A DNA stretch of 64,000 bases from Alteromonadaceae bacterium Bs31 (GTDB taxonomy: Bacteria > Pseudomonadota > Gammaproteobacteria > Pseudomonadales > Cellvibrionaceae). The position numbers and the translations under genes are program-made. The stretch's first letter is position 1, and every line of letters begins with the position of its first letter. Where the stretch lies: contig FXAI01000005.1 of the NCBI GenBank assembly GCA_900177435.1, positions 277,059 to 341,058 on the forward strand. Reading direction: 5' to 3'. The notes beneath the pieces were generated by a model. It saw nothing but the letters and a program-made list of their open reading frames with translations. It was not told where the DNA came from and did no database searches. Shown in pieces: positions 1 through 9,716 of this stretch.

Positions 1-259
1 CGACGCAAGTGAAATTCCCTTTAGTGTTCTTACCCCTGCGTTTATTACCTCTGAGTTAAAAACAGCTTTTCAAATCGGTTTTATTATTTTTATACCCTTT
101 TTAGTTATTGATATCGTGGTTGCCAGCGTATTAATGGCGATGGGTATGATGATGCTGTCGCCATTAATTATTTCTCTGCCATTTAAGATTATGCTGTTTG
201 TATTAGTAGATGGTTGGGGTTTGATTATCGGAACACTCGCCGCAAGCTTTGGAATTTAA
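1..259 (+). CDS. fliP: Flagellar export protein FliP, C-terminal end (partial)
   Basis: The first base precedes an open frame (codons from position 2) of 85 residues ending at TAA 257-259. It contains a segment after [15 protein letters not shown], a hydrophobic helix ([18 protein letters not shown]), a Met-rich turn and the final helix ending SFGI. This matches the C-terminal third of FliP, a membrane ring protein of the flagellar type III export gate. The gene begins upstream of the window. fliQ starts one base after the stop, so the two are almost certainly cotranscribed and translationally coupled. Identification rests on the sequence and on the fliP-fliQ-fliR-flhB order. Confidence 0.93.
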   Translation, partial: DASEIPFSVLTPAFITSELKTAFQIGFIIFIPFLVIDIVVASVLMAMGMMMLSPLIISLPFKIMLFVLVDGWGLIIGTLAASFGI

Positions 260-260
260 C

Positions 261-530
261 ATGACACCTGAAGTTGCTTTGGAACTATTTGGACGAGCAT
301 TTTTCTTAACGGTAATGATGGTGGTTGTTATTGTTGGCCCCAGTTTGTTTGTGGGCCTGATGGTCAGCACCTTTCAAGCGGCAACGCAGATAAACGAGCA
401 AACCCTGAGTTTTTTACCACGATTACTGGTGACTCTTGCCACAATCATTATCACTGGGCCGTGGTTGCTACAACAATTGACCGATCTCTTTACTGGATTA
501 ATGTTGCAAGTTCCTGAGCTTATTGGTTAG
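261..530 (+). CDS. fliQ: Flagellar export protein FliQ
   Basis: An 89-residue protein starting at ATG 261 (MTPEVALELFGRAFF). This is the usual FliQ length and has the usual two transmembrane helices (about residues 14-38 and 52-75). A frame extending 12 bases further upstream would overlap the fliP stop and is rejected. FliQ is a small membrane component of the export gate together with FliP and FliR. It lies between fliP (1 base upstream) and fliR (5 bases downstream) in a tight operon. Confidence 0.95.
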   Translation: MTPEVALELFGRAFFLTVMMVVVIVGPSLFVGLMVSTFQAATQINEQTLSFLPRLLVTLATIIITGPWLLQQLTDLFTGLMLQVPELIG

Positions 531-535
531 AGCGT

Positions 536-1309
536 ATGGAGCTTTCTGAACTTCAAATTACCGCGTTTATTCAGCAGTATTACCTGCCCTTTGTGCGTAT
601 TGGTGCGATGTTAATGGTCATGCCGGTAATAGGTTCTCGTCTTGTTAACCCGAGGGTAAGATTAGTCCTCGCGGTTATGGTTAGTCTCCTGTCTGTACCC
701 TTATTGCCACCTATGCCGCAGCTTGAGTTACTGAGTATGAGTGGTTTCGGTTTTATCATACAGGAAGCAGCGGTAGGCCTTATTATTGGTTTTACCTTTC
801 AAATCATATTTCAAATGTTCGTGCTCAGTGGGCAGTACATAGCCATGAAAATGGGCTTGGGTTTCGCCTCCATGAATGACCCTACCAATGGTGTGCAAAC
901 CACCGTTTTATCTCAATTTTTTCTGATGATGGTCACGCTGATGTTTGTTGTGTCCAACGGTCATTTAACCCTTCTTGCTTTTGTAGTTGAAAGCTTCCAG
1001 GTCTTGCAACCGGGGAATTTCTATTTAAAGCCTGCTGTTTTTATTGAAGTGGCCTCCTTGGGTGGCTGGATGTTTGCCTCTGCGCTGGTGTTTGCATTGC
1101 CGGTAGTAACATCTTTGTTATTTGTAAACATTGCTTTTGGGGTTATGAGCCGCGCCGCGCCGCAGTTAAATATTTTTGCTATTGGTTTTCCCATTACTCT
1201 GATGTGCGGTCTTTTTCTGGTCTGGTTGGGCTTAAGCAACTTTAGCGATATTTACGAAAACACCATGAGCTTCGGTTTTTACCAAATCGACCGGCTCATT
1301 AATCTCTAG
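536..1309 (+). CDS. fliR: Flagellar export protein FliR
   Basis: 257 residues, normal for FliR. The protein is strongly hydrophobic with about six membrane segments, including the conserved early region FVRIGAMLMVMPVIGSR and the central GLGFASMNDPTNG loop. FliR completes the FliP5Q4R1 gate through which rod, hook and filament subunits are secreted. Start ATG 536 follows the fliQ stop by 5 bases; flhB follows after 9 bases. Nothing unusual. Confidence 0.95.
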   Translation: MELSELQITAFIQQYYLPFVRIGAMLMVMPVIGSRLVNPRVRLVLAVMVSLLSVPLLPPMPQLELLSMSGFGFIIQEAAVGLIIGFTFQIIFQMFVLSGQYIAMKMGLGFASMNDPTNGVQTTVLSQFFLMMVTLMFVVSNGHLTLLAFVVESFQVLQPGNFYLKPAVFIEVASLGGWMFASALVFALPVVTSLLFVNIAFGVMSRAAPQLNIFAIGFPITLMCGLFLVWLGLSNFSDIYENTMSFGFYQIDRLINL

Positions 1310-1318
1310 GGTAGGGCC

Positions 1319-2452
1319 GTGGCAGAAGACGACAGCTCACAAGAAAAGACAGAAGAGGCGACGCCGAGGCGCCAGGAAAAGGCGCGCGAAGAGGGACAGA
1401 TTCCTCGCTCGAAGGAGCTGACCACAACGGCTGTACTGCTGGCAAGTTCTTTTGGGCTACTGTTTTTCGGCGGTGTAATCGCCAATGGTCTGCTTAATAT
1501 TCTACGCTTTAATTTCAGCCTCGAGCGTGAAGCCCTGTTTGATGTGAATACCATGTTGAGTCACCTTGGTAGCTCCTTTTGGCAAGCCATGCTAAGCCTA
1601 TTACCTTTCTTTGCCATGGTTTTACTTGCCGCTATTGTGGGCCCTATGGCCTTAGGTGGTTGGCTATTTAGTGGGAAATCCATTGCTCCAAAACTAAACC
1701 GAATGGACCCAATTAAGGGCTTGGGTAGAATGTTTTCTGTCAAGTCCCTGGTGGAGCTAGTCAAAGCCATTGGAAAAGTGTTTGTCGTTATTACAGTCGC
1801 CCTGGTTTTACTGGCTAGTATGCAGGATTCCCTGCTTGGCCTGGCAGGCGAGGGCGTCGAGCGCGGGGTTCGCCACTCACTGACACTTAGTCTTTGGGCT
1901 GCGATTTTATTGTCGTGCTCAACCATTGTTATTGCAATTGTGGATATCCCTTTCCAGATATGGGATCACTCCAAAAAGCTAAAAATGTCTCGACAGGACA
2001 TAAAAGATGAAATGAAAGATACCGAAGGCAAGCCTGAGGTTAAGAGCAAGATCAGACAAATGCAGCAGCAAATGGCCCAGTCTCGAATGATGTCGTCTGT
2101 ACCGGAAGCCGATGTAGTTATTACCAACCCTACCCATTACTCCGTTGCTCTAAAATATAATCCCGACATGATGGAAACACCCGTTTTGCTAGCCAAGGGT
2201 GTTGATGTGATAGCGCTGAAGATTCGTGAAGTTGCCACTGAGCATAAAATAGAAAAGGTGGAAGCTCCTCTGCTGGCGCGGGCTATTTACCATACCACGG
2301 ATCTGGAAGAAGAGATTCCTGAGGGATTGTATGTGGCCGTCGCGCAGGTACTGGCTTACGTATTCCAGCTGAGAGAATACCGTAAGGGAAAAGGGGATAG
2401 GCCTAATTATCCCCGGCGCTTGGATATACCGAATGATATGCGTGATTATTAA
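1319..2452 (+). CDS. flhB: Flagellar export switch protein FlhB
   Basis: 377 residues from a GTG start at 1319 with the typical charged N-terminus (EDDSSQEKTEEATPRR). Four membrane helices are followed by a cytoplasmic domain carrying the autocleavage motif NPTH (in VVITNPTHYSVALKY, about residue 265). FlhB cleaves itself at this Asn-Pro bond and switches the exporter from rod/hook to filament substrates. It is the last gene of the fliP-Q-R-flhB run; a long bidirectional terminator hairpin follows at 2575-2616. Confidence 0.96.
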   Translation: MAEDDSSQEKTEEATPRRQEKAREEGQIPRSKELTTTAVLLASSFGLLFFGGVIANGLLNILRFNFSLEREALFDVNTMLSHLGSSFWQAMLSLLPFFAMVLLAAIVGPMALGGWLFSGKSIAPKLNRMDPIKGLGRMFSVKSLVELVKAIGKVFVVITVALVLLASMQDSLLGLAGEGVERGVRHSLTLSLWAAILLSCSTIVIAIVDIPFQIWDHSKKLKMSRQDIKDEMKDTEGKPEVKSKIRQMQQQMAQSRMMSSVPEADVVITNPTHYSVALKYNPDMMETPVLLAKGVDVIALKIREVATEHKIEKVEAPLLARAIYHTTDLEEEIPEGLYVAVAQVLAYVFQLREYRKGKGDRPNYPRRLDIPNDMRDY

Positions 2453-2574
2453 GGCCACTTGGGGTTGCCAGATAATTATTCAACACTGCATATTGGTCAC
2501 TGCAATATCTCTCGCATAGGGTAATTCACTCGGCCGCTATTTAAACCATCCTTTGTTGCTCAAACAGAAGAACA

Positions 2575-2616
2575 ACTGCCAAAAACTAGCAGCGATTGCT
2601 GCTAGTTTTTGGCAGT
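2575..2616. terminator. Bidirectional intrinsic terminator between flhB and the convergent TPR gene
   Basis: A perfect 19-bp inverted repeat (arms 2575-2593 and 2598-2616) with a GATT loop. The arm contains AAAAAC on one side and GTTTTT on the other, so it gives a U-rich tract on either strand. It lies between two convergent genes (flhB ends 2452, the minus-strand gene ends 2657), as expected for a terminator serving both. Confidence 0.85.
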
Positions 2617-2656
2617 GTTGGCGGGTGTGGTGAGCGCAATGTTAGCTTAATGCCGC

Positions 2657-3916
2657 TTAAAGCCCTGCTCTCATTTCTCGCAATAATTTTAATTTCGCCT
2701 GGTAGCCCTCGCTTTCGCCGTCTGAGGTGGCGTTTTGCTGGGCCTTTGTCGCGGATTTGATACTGTTTTCATAATCGCCAAGCTGGTGATACGCGTAGGC
2801 GAGCTCAATATGAAATTTGGCCTCCATGGGTTTGATCTTGGCGGCTTTTCGTAGCAGTGCAATGGCACTTTTGTAGTCCCCCAGGCTCATGTCGGCGACG
2901 GCCAGCTTTTCGAGATAATAGGGGTTATGTTTACTGTACCTCTCCACTTTTCTTGCAAACTTTGCAGCCGCTTCGTGCCGACCGGTTTGGCGATAGAGGA
3001 TGTAAGTATTATTTATAATGGAAAGGTTTCTTTTATCGTGCTTTAGGCCATTTAAATAAGCCTGTTCAGCTAGGTCCAGGTGGCCGGTAATTTTGTAGGC
3101 TACTCCCAGGTTCGACCATACTGACCCAATTCTTTTATTGATATCTATAGATTTACGCATATAGGCAATAGCAGAGGCGTAGTCGCCCTTTTCCATTTGC
3201 AGCATTGCGAGATTGTTGTAGTACTCAGCAAAGGCCTTTTTGTCGCTAACCTCTGTACTCTTAAAGTGTTGTGAAACCCGTGCTGCGAAGGCGTCCGCAA
3301 ACTCCACCGTAATTTTGTTGCCGGGCACCTTCACTGATACGTTTATATGACCAGGAACAACGTAGAACTGATCCTTATCTAACCATTCGCGCGGTACTTC
3401 AACGACTTGGAATTTTGCATTGAGCCCAACATAACGCGCGGCAGCAACATAAAGGGCGGCATGAGATAGGCAGTTACCTTTGCCTTGGTCGAAGGTCTCT
3501 TGCGCGGTGAGCGTGCTTTCGTAGTCGTACACTATTCCGAGGAACATCGGTTTAAAAAGCAGCCGGTGTAGTTCAACCGCGCGATGACGTTTGTCTTTAA
3601 TATGACTGATAGACCGGTCTAAAACGGATTTAATCTCATCGTTAATCGAAAGAATATCGATATCCGGTACATGTGGTAGTGTACTTAAATCAAGAAAACT
3701 CTGCGGCAAGGGTGTAGGTGCCGTGGTGAGTTCCTGATAGAGGCGTTCTGGGGAATAATTTGTTGAAACGGCTTTTTCTGAAAAACCAGAGTCTAAGCGC
3801 AATGGGCCATTACTGGCGTTTACGCTCGCGCCTAGCGCCAGTGTGATGTTAGCCGCTATAAAGCTGATGGCCAGTTTTCTTTTGAAACCGACTCGTAATT
3901 GTACTTTTTTTACCAT
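2657..3916 (-). CDS. Secreted transglutaminase-like/TPR repeat protein
   Basis: 419 residues when started at ATG 3916, which has a GAGG six bases upstream. A GTG 57 bases earlier lacks a ribosome site. The N-terminus (KKVQLRVGFKRK then a hydrophobic stretch ending ASVNA) looks like a signal peptide. Residues ~130-220 resemble a transglutaminase-like domain with a plausible Cys (GKGNCLSHAA), His (VPGHINV) and Asp (EFADAF) triad. The C-terminal half has about five TPR units (e.g. YYNNLAMLQMEKGDYASAIAY). It reads opposite to the flagellar genes and separates flhB from flhA. Function not known; a role in motility is not shown by the sequence. Confidence 0.8.
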   Translation of the reverse strand: MVKKVQLRVGFKRKLAISFIAANITLALGASVNASNGPLRLDSGFSEKAVSTNYSPERLYQELTTAPTPLPQSFLDLSTLPHVPDIDILSINDEIKSVLDRSISHIKDKRHRAVELHRLLFKPMFLGIVYDYESTLTAQETFDQGKGNCLSHAALYVAAARYVGLNAKFQVVEVPREWLDKDQFYVVPGHINVSVKVPGNKITVEFADAFAARVSQHFKSTEVSDKKAFAEYYNNLAMLQMEKGDYASAIAYMRKSIDINKRIGSVWSNLGVAYKITGHLDLAEQAYLNGLKHDKRNLSIINNTYILYRQTGRHEAAAKFARKVERYSKHNPYYLEKLAVADMSLGDYKSAIALLRKAAKIKPMEAKFHIELAYAYHQLGDYENSIKSATKAQQNATSDGESEGYQAKLKLLREMRAGL

Positions 3917-4084
3917 GGCAGGCCTCGCTTGGATAATCGCTTGCACCGCCCCCTTTATCTTCAATAATAGCACTTTTCTATTTGTCTTGTTATCTCTTTA
4001 GTGCTTGCTCATTCGCTGCTTCGATAGATTATTTTTTGTTATTAAAAGTAAAAATGGCCTTTTTTTATTCCCAGCACTGCGCTT

Positions 4085-4100
4085 GGGAACACTTCTTGCC
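4085..4100 (+). promoter_or_regulatory. Candidate sigma-54 promoter for flhA
   Basis: The sequence GGGAACACTTCTTGCC has GG at 4086-4087 and GC at 4098-4099, exactly ten bases apart, and fits the -24/-12 consensus tGGcac-N5-ttGCa with two mismatches. It lies 58 bases before the flhA ATG. In polar flagellates flhA is a known FleQ/sigma-54 target, which agrees, but no activator site was identified. Confidence 0.6.
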
Positions 4101-4157
4101 ATTAAGCCATAGACCTGCATTTTCGTGACAATAAATTGTCGCTTTTTTGGGAATTCT

Positions 4158-6398
4158 ATGGCTGAAACCTTTTTCGAGCATCTTAAATCTCTCCCCGGTA
4201 ACGTAAGCAGGGAAAGCACCGTCAGTGGCCTTCGCGGTGTGGGCCACGGCAACTTAAGTGCACCCATTCTACTCCTCATGCTTTTGGGGATGATGACCTT
4301 ACCTTTACCCGCATTTCTGCTGGATATGTTTTTCTCGTTTAACATCGCTCTTTCCATTGTGGTGGTACTGGTGGCGGTCTACTCCTTACGTCCTCTGGAT
4401 TTTGCTGTTTTCCCTACCATTTTGTTGATTTCTACTCTGTTGCGTCTTGCCTTAAACGTGGCCTCCACGCGAGTGGTGTTGTTAGAAGGGCATCAGGGTG
4501 GCGATGCAGCGGGAAAGGTCATTCAAGCCTTTGGCGAAGTGGTGATTGGCGGTAATTACGCTGTGGGGCTGGTGGTTTTCATCATTCTCATCATTATTAA
4601 CTTTGTAGTGGTTACCAAGGGTGCGGGCAGGGTTTCAGAAGTCAGCGCTCGCTTTACTCTGGATGCCATGCCCGGTAAACAAATGGCCATTGATGCTGAT
4701 TTGAACGCCGGTTTAATCGATCAGGAGGAAGCCCGAACACGTCGCGCAGATGTTGCCTCAGAGGCGGACTTCTACGGGGCTATGGATGGTGCCAGTAAGT
4801 TCGTGCGAGGTGATGCAGTCGCAGGCATTCTCATTCTGGTTATCAACATTATTGGTGGCCTGGGCATTGGTATGGTTCAGCACGACCTGGAATTTGCCGA
4901 TGCGCTGGAAAAATACGTTCTGCTAACCATTGGCGATGGGCTGGTTGCGCAAATTCCTTCTCTGCTGCTTTCCACCGCGACCGCCATTATGGTGACGCGT
5001 GTTAACAGCTCAGAGGACATGAACCGCCAGGTGCTGTCGCAAATGTTCACCTCCCCAAAAGCCATGGCTGTTGCCGGTGCCATTTTGTTTGTTATGGGTA
5101 TTATCCCGGGAATGCCCCATGTGCCTTTTGTAGGCTTGGCTGTCGTATGTGGATTTCTTGCCTACTTCATTCACTTCAAGCAACAACAGGTGGAAGTGGT
5201 GGAGGAGGGTGGCTTTCAGTCCGGAACATTTGGTGCTGTGCCGCATGTTGGCGCCGCTCCTCCCGGTGCGCCGCCGACAGGCTTGCCAGCACCAGAGGGC
5301 GGTGTCCCGGTTCCCGCCAATATGGAGCCCACAGAGGTGAGTTGGGACGATGTAACCCCGGTAGATATCATTGGTTTGGAAGTGGGCTACCGCCTGATTC
5401 CGCTGGTGGATAAAAGCCAGAATGGCGAATTGTTAGGCCGTATTAAAGGCGTGCGCAAAAAGCTCAGTCAGGATCTCGGTTTTCTGATCCCGGCCGTTCA
5501 TATCCGTGACAACCTAGATCTCCTGCCCAGCGGCTATCGCATTACCTTAATGGGCGTAACAGTGGGAGAGGGCGAAGTTTTTCCTGACCGCTCGCTGGCC
5601 ATTAACCCAGGGCAGGTGTTTGGCAAAGTGGAAGGCACTGCAACCGTCGATCCCGCTTTTGGCCTGGAGGCGGTGTGGATTGATGAAGCACAGCGAGATA
5701 AAGCACAAACTCTCGGTTATACCGTGGTTGATGCCAGCACGGTAGCCGCCACTCACCTCAATCAAATAATCCAAACGCACACCCACGAGCTGATCGGTCA
5801 TGAAGACGTACAAAAGTGGCTGGACCTGCTGGCCGAGAAATCTCCCAAGCTGGTGGAGGAGCTGGTTCCCAACACGATTTCAGTAAATCAATTACTGAAG
5901 GTATTGCAGGCACTTCTTAAAGAGAAAGTGCCGGTGAAAGATATGCGCACCATTGCCGAGGCTCTGGCGGCGCATGGCTCGAAGAATCACGATACCACCT
6001 CCCTTACGGCCATTGCTCGGGCCTCGTTGGCAAGACAGATTGTTCAAGGCATTGTTGGCCAGGACGTGAACATGCCGGTTATAACCTTTGATCCGGCACT
6101 GGAACAGTTGTTGCTACAGTCTGTTCAACAGGCACAAAAATCTGGCGCTGAAGACGGCGCACTGATAGAGCCACAGCTAGCAGAACGTTTGAACAACTCC
6201 CTGGTGGCAGCGGGTAAAAAACAGGAAATGGCAGGTAAGCCCATTGTTCTGTTGGTTGCCGCCCCCTTGAGGTCGATGATGGCCCAGTTTGTTCGTTTCA
6301 ACATTCCGGACATGCAAGTGCTGGCCTACAACGAAGTGCCCGACAACAAGCAAATCACCATAGAAGCCAGTGTTGGCGGTGAAGTACTTAACGGCTGA
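4158..6398 (+). CDS. flhA: Flagellar export protein FlhA
   Basis: 746 residues from ATG 4158 (MAETFFEHLKSL). A GTG at 4125 in the same frame would add 11 residues but is less likely. Eight membrane segments fill roughly residues 40-350 and include the family signature around ARFTLDAMPGKQMAIDADLN. The C-terminal cytoplasmic domain docks substrate-chaperone complexes. A Pro/Gly-rich linker (about residues 375-400, GAAPPGAPPTGLPAPEGG) joins the halves and makes the protein somewhat longer than the usual ~700 residues. It heads the flhA-flhF-fleN-fliA series, probably from the sigma-54 promoter at 4085. Confidence 0.96.
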   Translation: MAETFFEHLKSLPGNVSRESTVSGLRGVGHGNLSAPILLLMLLGMMTLPLPAFLLDMFFSFNIALSIVVVLVAVYSLRPLDFAVFPTILLISTLLRLALNVASTRVVLLEGHQGGDAAGKVIQAFGEVVIGGNYAVGLVVFIILIIINFVVVTKGAGRVSEVSARFTLDAMPGKQMAIDADLNAGLIDQEEARTRRADVASEADFYGAMDGASKFVRGDAVAGILILVINIIGGLGIGMVQHDLEFADALEKYVLLTIGDGLVAQIPSLLLSTATAIMVTRVNSSEDMNRQVLSQMFTSPKAMAVAGAILFVMGIIPGMPHVPFVGLAVVCGFLAYFIHFKQQQVEVVEEGGFQSGTFGAVPHVGAAPPGAPPTGLPAPEGGVPVPANMEPTEVSWDDVTPVDIIGLEVGYRLIPLVDKSQNGELLGRIKGVRKKLSQDLGFLIPAVHIRDNLDLLPSGYRITLMGVTVGEGEVFPDRSLAINPGQVFGKVEGTATVDPAFGLEAVWIDEAQRDKAQTLGYTVVDASTVAATHLNQIIQTHTHELIGHEDVQKWLDLLAEKSPKLVEELVPNTISVNQLLKVLQALLKEKVPVKDMRTIAEALAAHGSKNHDTTSLTAIARASLARQIVQGIVGQDVNMPVITFDPALEQLLLQSVQQAQKSGAEDGALIEPQLAERLNNSLVAAGKKQEMAGKPIVLLVAAPLRSMMAQFVRFNIPDMQVLAYNEVPDNKQITIEASVGGEVLNG

Positions 6399-6426
6399 TT
6401 CGCCGGAATAACAGGAGATAGAGACC

Positions 6427-7902
6427 ATGCATCCTACAGGCAATAACCTCGTCAAGCGCTTTGTAGCCCCTTCCATGCGGCGTGCATTGGACCTTGTGCG
6501 TGAAGAGCTTGGGCCAGAAGCGGTTATCCTCTCCAGCCAGAAAGTGCCGGGAGGTGTAGAAGTGGTTACCTCTCTCGAGCCGGATCTACCTACTCGTGGA
6601 ATTGACGTTCGCAGAGAATTTGGTCGGAATTTTGACGCCGAGCTTGATCGGGCAATGCCCAGCGACTCCGCCTGGCAAATGCAAGCCGGCGTTGATCAAG
6701 CCGCTGCTCAATATTCTGGTCGGGTGGAGCTCAACGAGCCTGGGCAGCCAGCCAAACGAGGCGAACAGTTAGCCCGGGAAATCGAGCGTGCCCGCGAGCG
6801 TATGATGGACGCCAAGCGGCGCGCAAAAGAAGGTGAGCAGCCCATCAGTCAACTGGCCGAGGCGCCTGCGCCAAGGCCGGAGCCCACAGCCGAGCACAAG
6901 GCTCACAAGCAAGAAGAAAGAGCGCAGAGTTATGCGCCCGAGCAGCAGTCCACACACAGCCAGGCTGCAGCCGTTGATGAAGCGCGTTTGGACTCTCTGC
7001 AAAGCGAGCTGGCAGATATGCGTATGTTGCTGGAACAGCAATTTTGGCGCATGTCTAAGAGCGAAGAGCCGGTCTCAATGCCACAGCAAATAAACATGCC
7101 GGTGAGTTTTTCTGTGCTCAATGAGCATATGAACCGCTTGGGTTTGCCCTCGGAAATTGCTCAGCGCTTGTTAAGCGAAGCTGGGCCGTCCAACAAAGTA
7201 AGCACCAGCTGGCGCAACTGCATGGCGCGCTTGGCAAAGAATATTCCCGTTGAACAACAGGATATGCTAGGCAAAGGCGGAATATTTGCTTTCGTCGGTC
7301 AGACGGGCGTGGGTAAAACCACCACTATTGCCAAACTGGCCGCGCGCTATGTACTGGACCATGGCCCGGGCAAGGTTGCATTAGTGACTACCGATACCTA
7401 CCGCGTGGGTGCTTATGATCAGCTTCGCTCCCTGGGGCGAATACTCAATGTACCCGTGCGCGCTGTCGACTCGGAGAACAGCCTGATTACTGTGTTGGCC
7501 AAGCTGCGTCAGTTCCCTCTCATTCTTATCGATACCGCCGGCTTCCGCCACGGCGACCCACTGCTGAAAGACCAGCTTCGCAAACTCGACAGCTGTCCCG
7601 GGCTTAAGCGGATTCTGGTGATGGCCTGTAACAGCCAGCAGCAAACTATGAAGGCTTCCACGCATGCTTACAAATCTTCCAGCGGCATTGATGCCTGTGT
7701 TCTCACCAAACTGGATGAAGCCGCAAGCCTGGGTGAAGCTATCGGCGTGGTACTCGAGCGCGGTATTCCCGTTGCCTATACCACTGATGGTCAGGAAATA
7801 CCCAAAGATATCAAACGCGCCAGCGGCCACCAAATGGTAGCGGCGGCGGTGGCACTTATGAAATCAGGTGGGCATGCGGAGATGGAGAAAAACAGTATCT
7901 AA
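6427..7902 (+). CDS. flhF: Flagellar placement GTPase FlhF
   Basis: 491 residues with a basic N-terminal B domain (VKRFVAPSMRRALDLVREELG), a long charged and Gln-rich linker (about 110-200), and an SRP-type NG GTPase domain. P-loop GQTGVGKTTT is near residue 291, DTAGF near 370 and the TKLDEA specificity motif near 420. FlhF recruits the first basal-body components to the cell pole and fixes flagellar position. It sits directly before fleN, whose product stimulates and antagonises FlhF in polar flagellates. Confidence 0.95.
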   Translation: MHPTGNNLVKRFVAPSMRRALDLVREELGPEAVILSSQKVPGGVEVVTSLEPDLPTRGIDVRREFGRNFDAELDRAMPSDSAWQMQAGVDQAAAQYSGRVELNEPGQPAKRGEQLAREIERARERMMDAKRRAKEGEQPISQLAEAPAPRPEPTAEHKAHKQEERAQSYAPEQQSTHSQAAAVDEARLDSLQSELADMRMLLEQQFWRMSKSEEPVSMPQQINMPVSFSVLNEHMNRLGLPSEIAQRLLSEAGPSNKVSTSWRNCMARLAKNIPVEQQDMLGKGGIFAFVGQTGVGKTTTIAKLAARYVLDHGPGKVALVTTDTYRVGAYDQLRSLGRILNVPVRAVDSENSLITVLAKLRQFPLILIDTAGFRHGDPLLKDQLRKLDSCPGLKRILVMACNSQQQTMKASTHAYKSSSGIDACVLTKLDEAASLGEAIGVVLERGIPVAYTTDGQEIPKDIKRASGHQMVAAAVALMKSGGHAEMEKNSI

Positions 7903-7944
7903 GCATCTCAACATTCGTCATCTATACTTCAGAAGACCCTAACT

Positions 7945-8814
7945 ATGAATTTGGTAAAACTGCCGCAAAATCGAGACCCAGGCCCTATGAATGCTCATCG
8001 ACCCATAAAAGTCATTGCTGTTACTGGCGGTAAAGGCGGAGTGGGTAAAACCAACTTATCTGTAAACCTCAGTATTGCGCTTGCTGAGTTGCGCCGCCGA
8101 GTGGTGCTGATGGATGCCGACCTGGGCTTGGCGAACGTGGATGTTCTGCTGGGTTTGCAGGCCAAACACACTATTACCGACGTTCTGGATGGCAGCAAGG
8201 GCCTGCGCGATATCCTGCTGAATGGGCCTGCGGGTATTAAAGTGGTTCCCGCCTCTTCAGGGGTGCAGGGAATGACAAGCCTTACCCCGCAGGAACATGC
8301 CGCTCTGGTATACGCGTTTAATGAACTGAGTGAATTGCTGGATGTATTAGTGGTGGATACCGCTGCCGGCATATCTGAAACCGTTGTTAGTTTTGTGCGG
8401 GCCGCTCAGGAAGTAATTATTGTTGTTTGTGATGAGCCGTCTTCCATCACCGATGCTTATGCCCTGATAAAATTACTGAATTCCGAGCACGGCGTGTTTC
8501 GCTTCCGCGTTATCGCCAATATGACCCGCAGTAATCAGGAAGGCATTAATTTATTCAACAAGCTAAACGCAGTATGTGATCGCTTTCTTGATGCCTCGTT
8601 GCAGTATTTGGGGCATGTTCCCTTCGATGAAAACGTTCGCAAAGCAGTGCAAAAAAGGCAGGCTCTCATACAGTTTGCTCCCCGTTCAAAAGCAGCGTCA
8701 GCCATACGCGTTATGGCTCAAAAAATTGATCAGTGGCCGGTACAGGCCAGTGCTCGTGGCCACCTTGAGTTTTTCCTCGAACGCTTACTGGCGGCAAATG
8801 CCAGTGGCTATTGA
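7945..8814 (+). CDS. fleN: Flagellar number regulator FleN (FlhG), MinD-type ATPase
   Basis: 289 residues; deviant Walker A GGKGGVGKTN with the signature Lys at residue 30, Walker B-like VVDTAAGI, and a C-terminal region suited to a membrane-targeting helix. FleN/FlhG limits flagella to one per pole by acting on FlhF and the regulator FleQ. ATG 7945 is used; an internal ATG at 7987 (MNAHRPIKV) would give a start closer to pseudomonad homologues. Placed between flhF and fliA as is standard. Confidence 0.93.
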   Translation: MNLVKLPQNRDPGPMNAHRPIKVIAVTGGKGGVGKTNLSVNLSIALAELRRRVVLMDADLGLANVDVLLGLQAKHTITDVLDGSKGLRDILLNGPAGIKVVPASSGVQGMTSLTPQEHAALVYAFNELSELLDVLVVDTAAGISETVVSFVRAAQEVIIVVCDEPSSITDAYALIKLLNSEHGVFRFRVIANMTRSNQEGINLFNKLNAVCDRFLDASLQYLGHVPFDENVRKAVQKRQALIQFAPRSKAASAIRVMAQKIDQWPVQASARGHLEFFLERLLAANASGY

Positions 8815-8842
8815 GCGAGGGACTTTTACGTAAACATAATGT

Positions 8843-9589
8843 ATGGCAGTTTCCGCGGCAGACAATCTGATGGTATATGAACAAACGCAGGAAGCGGCAA
8901 TAAATATCAGAGTCGAAGACTATCTCTATCTCGTCAATCGAATAGCTCACCACATCATGGGGCGCATGCCTTCCAATGTGCAGGTGGATGACTTGATTCA
9001 GGCTGGCATGGTAGGGCTGCTGGAGGCTGCTCAAAAATATGACGCCGAGAAAGGCGCCAGTTTCGAAACCTACGCCGGCATTCGTATTCGTGGAGCCATT
9101 GTTGATGAAATGCGCCGTGGTGATTGGGCGCCGCGCTCTGTACACCGCAATACTCGGCGTGTCGCAGACGCCATTAAAAAGGTGGAAGCCAGTTTGGGGC
9201 GGGATGCAAAAGATGTAGAAGTTGCCCGTGAGCTGGATATATCACTTGATGAATACCACGAAATGCTGCGTGACACTAATTCCACACGCTTATTCAGCCT
9301 GGAAGAAACCTTCGAGGAAGACGAGGGCAGGCTGCGACAGAGTAACGTCAGCGAAGCCTTGCTCGGGCCCGCAGAAGGCGTGCAGAAACGCTCACTGCAG
9401 CAAGCGCTTGTAGAAGCGATTAAAAACCTCCCTGAAAGGGAGCAATTGGTACTGTCCCTCTATTACGACAAAGAGCTCAATTTAAAAGAAATAGGCCTGG
9501 TGCTTGGCGTATCCGAATCAAGAGTTAGCCAGATTCACAGTCAGGCGGCACTGCGTTTACGTGCGCGCCTTTCAGATTGGCAGCGGTAA
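8843..9589 (+). CDS. fliA: Flagellar sigma factor FliA (sigma-28)
   Basis: 248 residues with sigma region 2 (YLVNRIAHHIMGRMPSNVQVDDLIQAGMVGLLEAA), region 3 and region 4 with its helix-turn-helix (LKEIGLVLGVSESRVSQIHSQA). Sigma-28 transcribes late flagellar and chemotaxis genes once FlgM has been exported. It follows fleN by 28 bases, the usual order in polar flagellates. Confidence 0.96.
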   Translation: MAVSAADNLMVYEQTQEAAINIRVEDYLYLVNRIAHHIMGRMPSNVQVDDLIQAGMVGLLEAAQKYDAEKGASFETYAGIRIRGAIVDEMRRGDWAPRSVHRNTRRVADAIKKVEASLGRDAKDVEVARELDISLDEYHEMLRDTNSTRLFSLEETFEEDEGRLRQSNVSEALLGPAEGVQKRSLQQALVEAIKNLPEREQLVLSLYYDKELNLKEIGLVLGVSESRVSQIHSQAALRLRARLSDWQR

Positions 9590-9716
9590 GCCTTAAAAAC
9601 TGGCTTGCTGGCAATGAGCGACTAGACTAGTAAAAGAGGCATAAGACGGCGCGTGGGTATACCGATATCTGCGTATTGTCACTTTAGAATACACACTCTT
9701 CCCAGCGCGGGAATGC

